DNA from: Bradyrhizobium retamae
GTDB taxonomy: Bacteria > Pseudomonadota > Alphaproteobacteria > Rhizobiales > Xanthobacteraceae
Length of the DNA: 58,392 bases
Direction of reading: 5' to 3'
Assembly (NCBI RefSeq): GCF_001440415.1
Contig: NZ_LLYA01000173.1
Coordinates: 1 to 58,392 of the forward strand
The position numbers were made by a program, and so were the translations under genes. The notes under the pieces are model-generated. The model saw only the letters and a program-made list of their open reading frames with translations. It was not told where the DNA came from and made no database searches. Numbering within the stretch: position 1 is the first letter of the stretch; the number at the start of each line of letters is the position of its first letter. Positions 53,973 to 58,392 of the stretch are shown here, in pieces.

Positions 53973-55133
53973 ATGGAGATGCGCTATCACACATGGAAAG
54001 ATCCTTCCTGGCTTCCCTATTGTTTGGCCATCCTGATATTTTTTTGTTCGCGGGTGGTGGTCGCACTCGGACTGGTATTCTCCCAAAAATACCTGCCCTC
54101 CGGGCCAGATGTCTGGTCTGCGGGACCGATCTGGTACCACCAACTGCTGCAATGGGATTCGGAATGGTATTTCAAGATCGTCACAGATGGCTATCAGTAT
54201 AACGGAGATCCGACTGTTCAACAGAACATCGTATTTTACCCGCTGTATCCGATGCTCGCACGGGGCTTGGCGACGATTAGCGGTCTCACGCCCGCGGATG
54301 CATTGCTGTTAGTATCGAACGTCGCGGGATTGCTTGCGATCGTCGTCCTTTTCAAGCTGGTCCGCGAGGAATTTGGTGATCAACTGGCTCTCGCTACAAC
54401 GGCGCTGCTCAGCTTTTTTCCCGCTTCGGTCTTGCTATCGGCCGGGTATACCGAGCCCTTGGCACTGCTGCTAATCGTCTCGTTTTTTCATGCTTTGAAA
54501 CGAAAGTACTACTTGTCGGCAGCACTGCTTGCAGGCTTGGCAGTCTCTACTCGATCGACGGGCGTCGTCCTATTGCCTGTCCTTCTTTGGGAGATGTGGG
54601 CCAATCGCGATCAGACGAAGTTCCTTCTTGCCCTCCTGCCATGCGTCCTTCTTGCGACGTCGGGCATCTGGCTATTCATGATCTACCTCTGGAGCGCTTT
54701 CGGAACTCCGTTTGCTTTTGTGGATGGGCAGGCGGCTTTCCATCAAGGAACGGCGCTAGCGACAAGGTTAATTGCGGCACTAAAGCTTGAGCCGTTCACG
54801 CGAATGATGCTCAATGACTGGAATCCTTGGGGACAAGCTAGCTGGTTTACATTATTGTTCATTGTCCTGATTGTTTTGGGCTGGTCGCGACTGCGCTCAA
54901 GCTGGACACTGTTCGCCATGGCTGTCCTGCTCCTGCCATATCTAACACTCAGCGGTGGGCCAGCAGGCTTCGTCTCCATGAGTCGATTTAATCTCGTTTC
55001 ATTTCCCCTGTTTGTGACGTTGGCTGATTTAGGATTGCGAGCAAAGTGGCTTTTGGCAGGAGTGATAGGACTCTTCGGCGCGTCCTTGTTCATGAACACC
55101 GCCTTGTTTGCTCGTAGAATTTGGATTGGTTGA
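53973..55133 (+). CDS. PIG-V-like (Mannosyl_trans2) membrane glycosyltransferase
   Basis: The 386-residue protein has about ten predicted membrane helices and, after the first, LLQWDSEWYFKIVTDGYQYN with D62, matching the HWDxxWYxxIAxxGY motif of PIG-V/GPI mannosyltransferase 2. FYPLYPMLARGLATISG is the next family segment. In eukaryotes PIG-V adds the second mannose of the GPI anchor; the bacterial homologues act on unknown polyprenyl-linked acceptors. It lies 92 bases before the spermidine-synthase-like gene in the same direction, possibly in one operon. Confidence 0.8.
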   Translation: MEMRYHTWKDPSWLPYCLAILIFFCSRVVVALGLVFSQKYLPSGPDVWSAGPIWYHQLLQWDSEWYFKIVTDGYQYNGDPTVQQNIVFYPLYPMLARGLATISGLTPADALLLVSNVAGLLAIVVLFKLVREEFGDQLALATTALLSFFPASVLLSAGYTEPLALLLIVSFFHALKRKYYLSAALLAGLAVSTRSTGVVLLPVLLWEMWANRDQTKFLLALLPCVLLATSGIWLFMIYLWSAFGTPFAFVDGQAAFHQGTALATRLIAALKLEPFTRMMLNDWNPWGQASWFTLLFIVLIVLGWSRLRSSWTLFAMAVLLLPYLTLSGGPAGFVSMSRFNLVSFPLFVTLADLGLRAKWLLAGVIGLFGASLFMNTALFARRIWIG

Positions 55134-55225
55134 TCGCTACAAGTACTTAAGCGGCGATGCAGCGCGAGTTGGTCAAAGCGCACCCAATAGAGCCCCCATC
55201 AGGGCTCCACTGAGAGGGTAGCTCA

Positions 55226-57682
55226 TTGCAATCCATATCCAAGATTCACGGTCGCTATTATCTGGCAATCTTTGTGCTGGCGTTCGCGACGCTTTCCTAC
55301 CAGATCCTGATAACGCGATTCTTCAGCGTTATGCTCCATTATCATTTCGCATTTGCCGCCATTTCACTTGCCATGCTCGGGCTTACGCGCGGAGCGATGA
55401 AGGTCTACGGCAAACCCGCCCGTTATGCCGCCGATCGGGTCGGAATCGAATTCGCCCGCCATGCATCATGGTTCGCGCTCAGCAGCGTAGGCGCAATGAT
55501 CGTCTTCCTGTGCGTGCCGCTCGCTGTATCCGCAGACAATGTTCCCCTCGTCCTGGCGCTTGCGATTATCGCCTTCGTGGCTCCGTTCACGGAAGGCGGG
55601 ATTTGCATCACGCTGTTGCTGACGCGTTTGCCATATGGCGGCGGGTGGCTCTATGCAGCCGACCTCCTGGGCGCCGCAGTTGGATGTCTCGGGGTGATCT
55701 TCATACTGCTGGTGATTGATCCCGTAAGCGCCACTCTATGGATCGGAGCTCTTGCTGCCGGCGTTGGCTGGATCGTCGCGAGACGCAGCGAAGACGTCCG
55801 CAGTGTGCGTTTGAGCGGGGCTGTCGCGCTAACACTGGCCGTCGCCGCCACCGTGCACTCCGGCCTTGACCTGACCGGTCGAAGCCATCTCGGTGTGTTC
55901 TGGGCGAAGGGCGCCGAGCAGACCGGCACGCTGTTCGAACGCTGGAATACCTACTCGCGGGTAAGGGTGCGCGAATTGGCCGGGAAGGTCCCGTTTGGCT
56001 GGGGTCTGGTACGCGCTCCTGATGCCCGGGTCGACCAACACTATCTCGACATCGATGCCGATGCAGGCACGGTCATCACCAGGTATGACGGCGACATCGG
56101 AAAGCTCGGCTACCTGAAAGACGATGTCATCAATGCAGCCTACCTCGTGCAGCCGGCGGCCGACGTCGCTGTCGTTGGCGTCGGCGGCGGCCGTGACATC
56201 CTTTCCGGTCTGCTCTTCGGCGCCAGCCGGATTCGCGCAATTGAGATCAACCCGGCGATCTTCGAAGTGCTCACCGAAAAATTCGCCGATTTCTCCGGCC
56301 ATCTCTATCGCCAGCCCGGCGTATCCTTGGTCAATGCCGAGGCGCGAAGCTACATCAACCACTCGCCCGAGCGGTACGACCTGGTGCAGATTTCACTCAT
56401 CGACACCTGGGCGGCGACGGCGGCCGGTGGCCTGACGCTCACCGAAAATCGTCTCTATACCGTGGAGGCGTGGGATGATTTTTACCGGGCGCTCAAGCCT
56501 GGCGGGCTGTTGTCGGTATCACGCTGGTACGATGCCGAGAAGCACCGTGGCGAGCTATACCGACTGATCGCGATTGGCGCGAGCGCGCTGCAGCGTAAGG
56601 GAGTGTCGGCCGGGGAGCTGCGGCATCACGTCGTCGCGGTCAACGTCGGCGGCATCGTGACGGTCATTACCCGGCCTGACGCGTTCAGCGACGCAGAATG
56701 GCAAGGCGCGCGCGAGAGACTTCAGGCGCAGGGCTTCAAGATATTGTTGGGGCCGGACATCACCTTCGATGCCGTCACCTCAACCTTGCTGTCCGACAAG
56801 GCGGACCAGGCTTTCTTCGATTCGCTGCCGGAAAACATCGCTGCTTCGACGGATGACAATCCGTTCTTCTTCTATACGTCCCGCTTCAGCGATTTCCTGA
56901 GCACGCAAAGTTGGGACATCATGAGCAATAACGTAGCGATCGGCATTACCGGCTTGCTCATCATCGCAGCGCTCTGCGCTTGCGGATATTACATCGTGCT
57001 GCCCTTCCAACGTCTTGCGAGGCGAATGCCAATGGCGACGCTGGCGCCGCCCGTGATCTATTTCAGCGCGATCGGCATGGGCTTCATGCTGATCGAGATA
57101 TCGCAGATGCAGCGCCTCATGGTCTTTCTCGGACATCCCGTCTACGGGCTGAGCGTCGTGCTATTCACAATTCTTCTCTTTAGCGGGATTGGCAGCGCTA
57201 CGGTCGGTGCGGACACCTCCTCCCGATCACGCGTCACCGTGTTCAGGATTGCCGCCCTGCTCACCACGCTCGTGGTGGCAGCGCTGCTGACGCCGCTGGT
57301 CACCACCTGGGCGCGGTCGCTGTCAACCGACATGCGTATTCTGGTGTCCGTCCTGCTGCTGGCTCTTCCTGCATTCTGCATGGGGATGATGTTCCCGCTC
57401 GGCCTCGGTGTGTGGCGCCGCCATCATGAACTACTGCCGTTCTTCTGGAGCACCAACGGAATTACGTCGATGCTGGCGTCGGTGCTGGGTGTGGCGTTGT
57501 CGATCCAATTCGGCATCGCCAAGACGTATGCGCTGGGGGTGTGCTCTTATGCGGTCTGCGCCATCGTGATCATTGCAAGCCGCAGGGTGCAGTCCATCGA
57601 CATGTCCGCCGCGAAGGAGGCCGTGAGCCCCGGGGCTTGTATCTCAGGAAAGGACGGCACGATTCGGCGGCCACATCAGTAA
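55226..57682 (+). CDS. Large membrane protein with spermidine-synthase-like methyltransferase-fold domain
   Basis: TTG at 55226 follows GAGAGGGTA. The 818-residue protein has seven or so N-terminal membrane helices (to about residue 205). A soluble domain with the nucleotide/SAM-binding motif VAVVGVGGGRDILSGLLFGA and the acidic strand RIRAIEINPAIFEVL follows, then another five or six helices. The soluble part resembles spermidine synthases, but the enzymatic aspartate set is not fully recognisable. Similar membrane-bound proteins are known as fused MFS/spermidine-synthase proteins. No polyamine substrate is proven. The gene ends 48 bases before an (AG)24 tract. Confidence 0.8.
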   Translation: MQSISKIHGRYYLAIFVLAFATLSYQILITRFFSVMLHYHFAFAAISLAMLGLTRGAMKVYGKPARYAADRVGIEFARHASWFALSSVGAMIVFLCVPLAVSADNVPLVLALAIIAFVAPFTEGGICITLLLTRLPYGGGWLYAADLLGAAVGCLGVIFILLVIDPVSATLWIGALAAGVGWIVARRSEDVRSVRLSGAVALTLAVAATVHSGLDLTGRSHLGVFWAKGAEQTGTLFERWNTYSRVRVRELAGKVPFGWGLVRAPDARVDQHYLDIDADAGTVITRYDGDIGKLGYLKDDVINAAYLVQPAADVAVVGVGGGRDILSGLLFGASRIRAIEINPAIFEVLTEKFADFSGHLYRQPGVSLVNAEARSYINHSPERYDLVQISLIDTWAATAAGGLTLTENRLYTVEAWDDFYRALKPGGLLSVSRWYDAEKHRGELYRLIAIGASALQRKGVSAGELRHHVVAVNVGGIVTVITRPDAFSDAEWQGARERLQAQGFKILLGPDITFDAVTSTLLSDKADQAFFDSLPENIAASTDDNPFFFYTSRFSDFLSTQSWDIMSNNVAIGITGLLIIAALCACGYYIVLPFQRLARRMPMATLAPPVIYFSAIGMGFMLIEISQMQRLMVFLGHPVYGLSVVLFTILLFSGIGSATVGADTSSRSRVTVFRIAALLTTLVVAALLTPLVTTWARSLSTDMRILVSVLLLALPAFCMGMMFPLGLGVWRRHHELLPFFWSTNGITSMLASVLGVALSIQFGIAKTYALGVCSYAVCAIVIIASRRVQSIDMSAAKEAVSPGACISGKDGTIRRPHQ

Positions 57683-57726
57683 AGGGAAGTCCGAATACCG
57701 CGTCTTCGGCGAGGCAAGACGGCAAT

Positions 57727-58233
<507 letters not shown>

Positions 58234-58392
58234 TTACTCATCCAGAAGGTCGAGGAACTCTTCGACCGTCCTAAGCGGTCCATCGCGTCCTTGGCTGATG
58301 TGGACAACCCGATCACCATCGCGTTGCAGTGATCGCGCCTTGGATTTCCGAAGTCGTCCCGGCAGGAATGTCGCGGCTACGGCATCCCGGCC
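58234..58392 (-). CDS. Partial gene at the window edge, C-terminal part only
   Basis: The frame enters from beyond base 58392 and ends ATFLPGRLRKSKARSLQRDG, DRVVHISQGRDGPLRTVEEF and LDLLDE before a stop at 58234. The composition is natural. I do not recognise a family from 52 residues. Confidence 0.4.
   Translation of the reverse strand, partial: GRDAVAATFLPGRLRKSKARSLQRDGDRVVHISQGRDGPLRTVEEFLDLLDE

Overview
The window reads as chromosomal DNA of an alphaproteobacterium, most likely a Bradyrhizobium or close relative. The signs are high GC, two bacterial Ku genes, many small rhizobial hypothetical proteins (including a DUF2934 protein), a TolA-like coiled-coil protein beside Ku, and a zinc (Zur) locus of rhizobial type. 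The genus is inferred from family resemblance alone; no search was run.

Region 1 (1-18.5 kb) is accessory DNA with many decayed genes. It holds a 5'-truncated branched-chain amino acid permease, remnants of a serine recombinase, a DUF1194 protein and topoisomerase IB, then an intact repair-like cluster (acidic-insert Ku, TolA-like protein, RNase Z-like hydrolase, canonical Ku). TerB-type stress genes, an HU protein, a run of small proteins, a NlpC/P60-like protein and a WGR-cyclase gene follow. The cyclase gene lies between imperfect direct repeats that carry the 3' half of a CAT-anticodon tRNA. A tyrosine integrase whose catalytic core is deleted lies 1.5 kb further on. This looks like an old integration site.

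Region 2 (18.9-29.7 kb) is a zinc locus. A TonB receptor, a PepSY membrane protein, two CobW-type GTPases and a small protein run leftward. A three-gene ABC exporter runs rightward and zur closes the block. Zur-box-like palindromes lie upstream of both the receptor and zur. The left arm is partly broken: the receptor has a late frameshift, the PepSY gene and the first CobW gene are fused at a deletion, and a DUF1007 protein survives only as a C-terminal piece.

Region 3 (30-49.3 kb) is intact and tightly coupled: dipeptide/oligopeptide ABC transporter, gamma-glutamyltransferase, two class III aminotransferases, aldehyde dehydrogenase, two SDRs, a Tm-1-like protein, a HAD hydrolase, a LuxR regulator, a serine hydrolase related to 6-aminohexanoate-dimer hydrolase, and a second solute-binding protein. 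Together they suggest uptake and breakdown of a gamma-glutamyl or omega-amino amide compound: amide cleavage, transamination, aldehyde oxidation. This is the best candidate for an undescribed system here. An amidase fragment marks its right end.

Region 4 (50-58.4 kb) holds a LysR gene divergent from a Tat-exported NTF2-like protein and a metallo-beta-lactamase-fold hydrolase, a decayed filamentous haemagglutinin tail, a PIG-V-like membrane glycosyltransferase, a large membrane-embedded spermidine-synthase-like protein, a 48-bp (AG)n tract and a gene cut by the window edge. A 27-bp imperfect direct repeat occurs at 17.7 and 49.8 kb, flanking regions 2 and 3.
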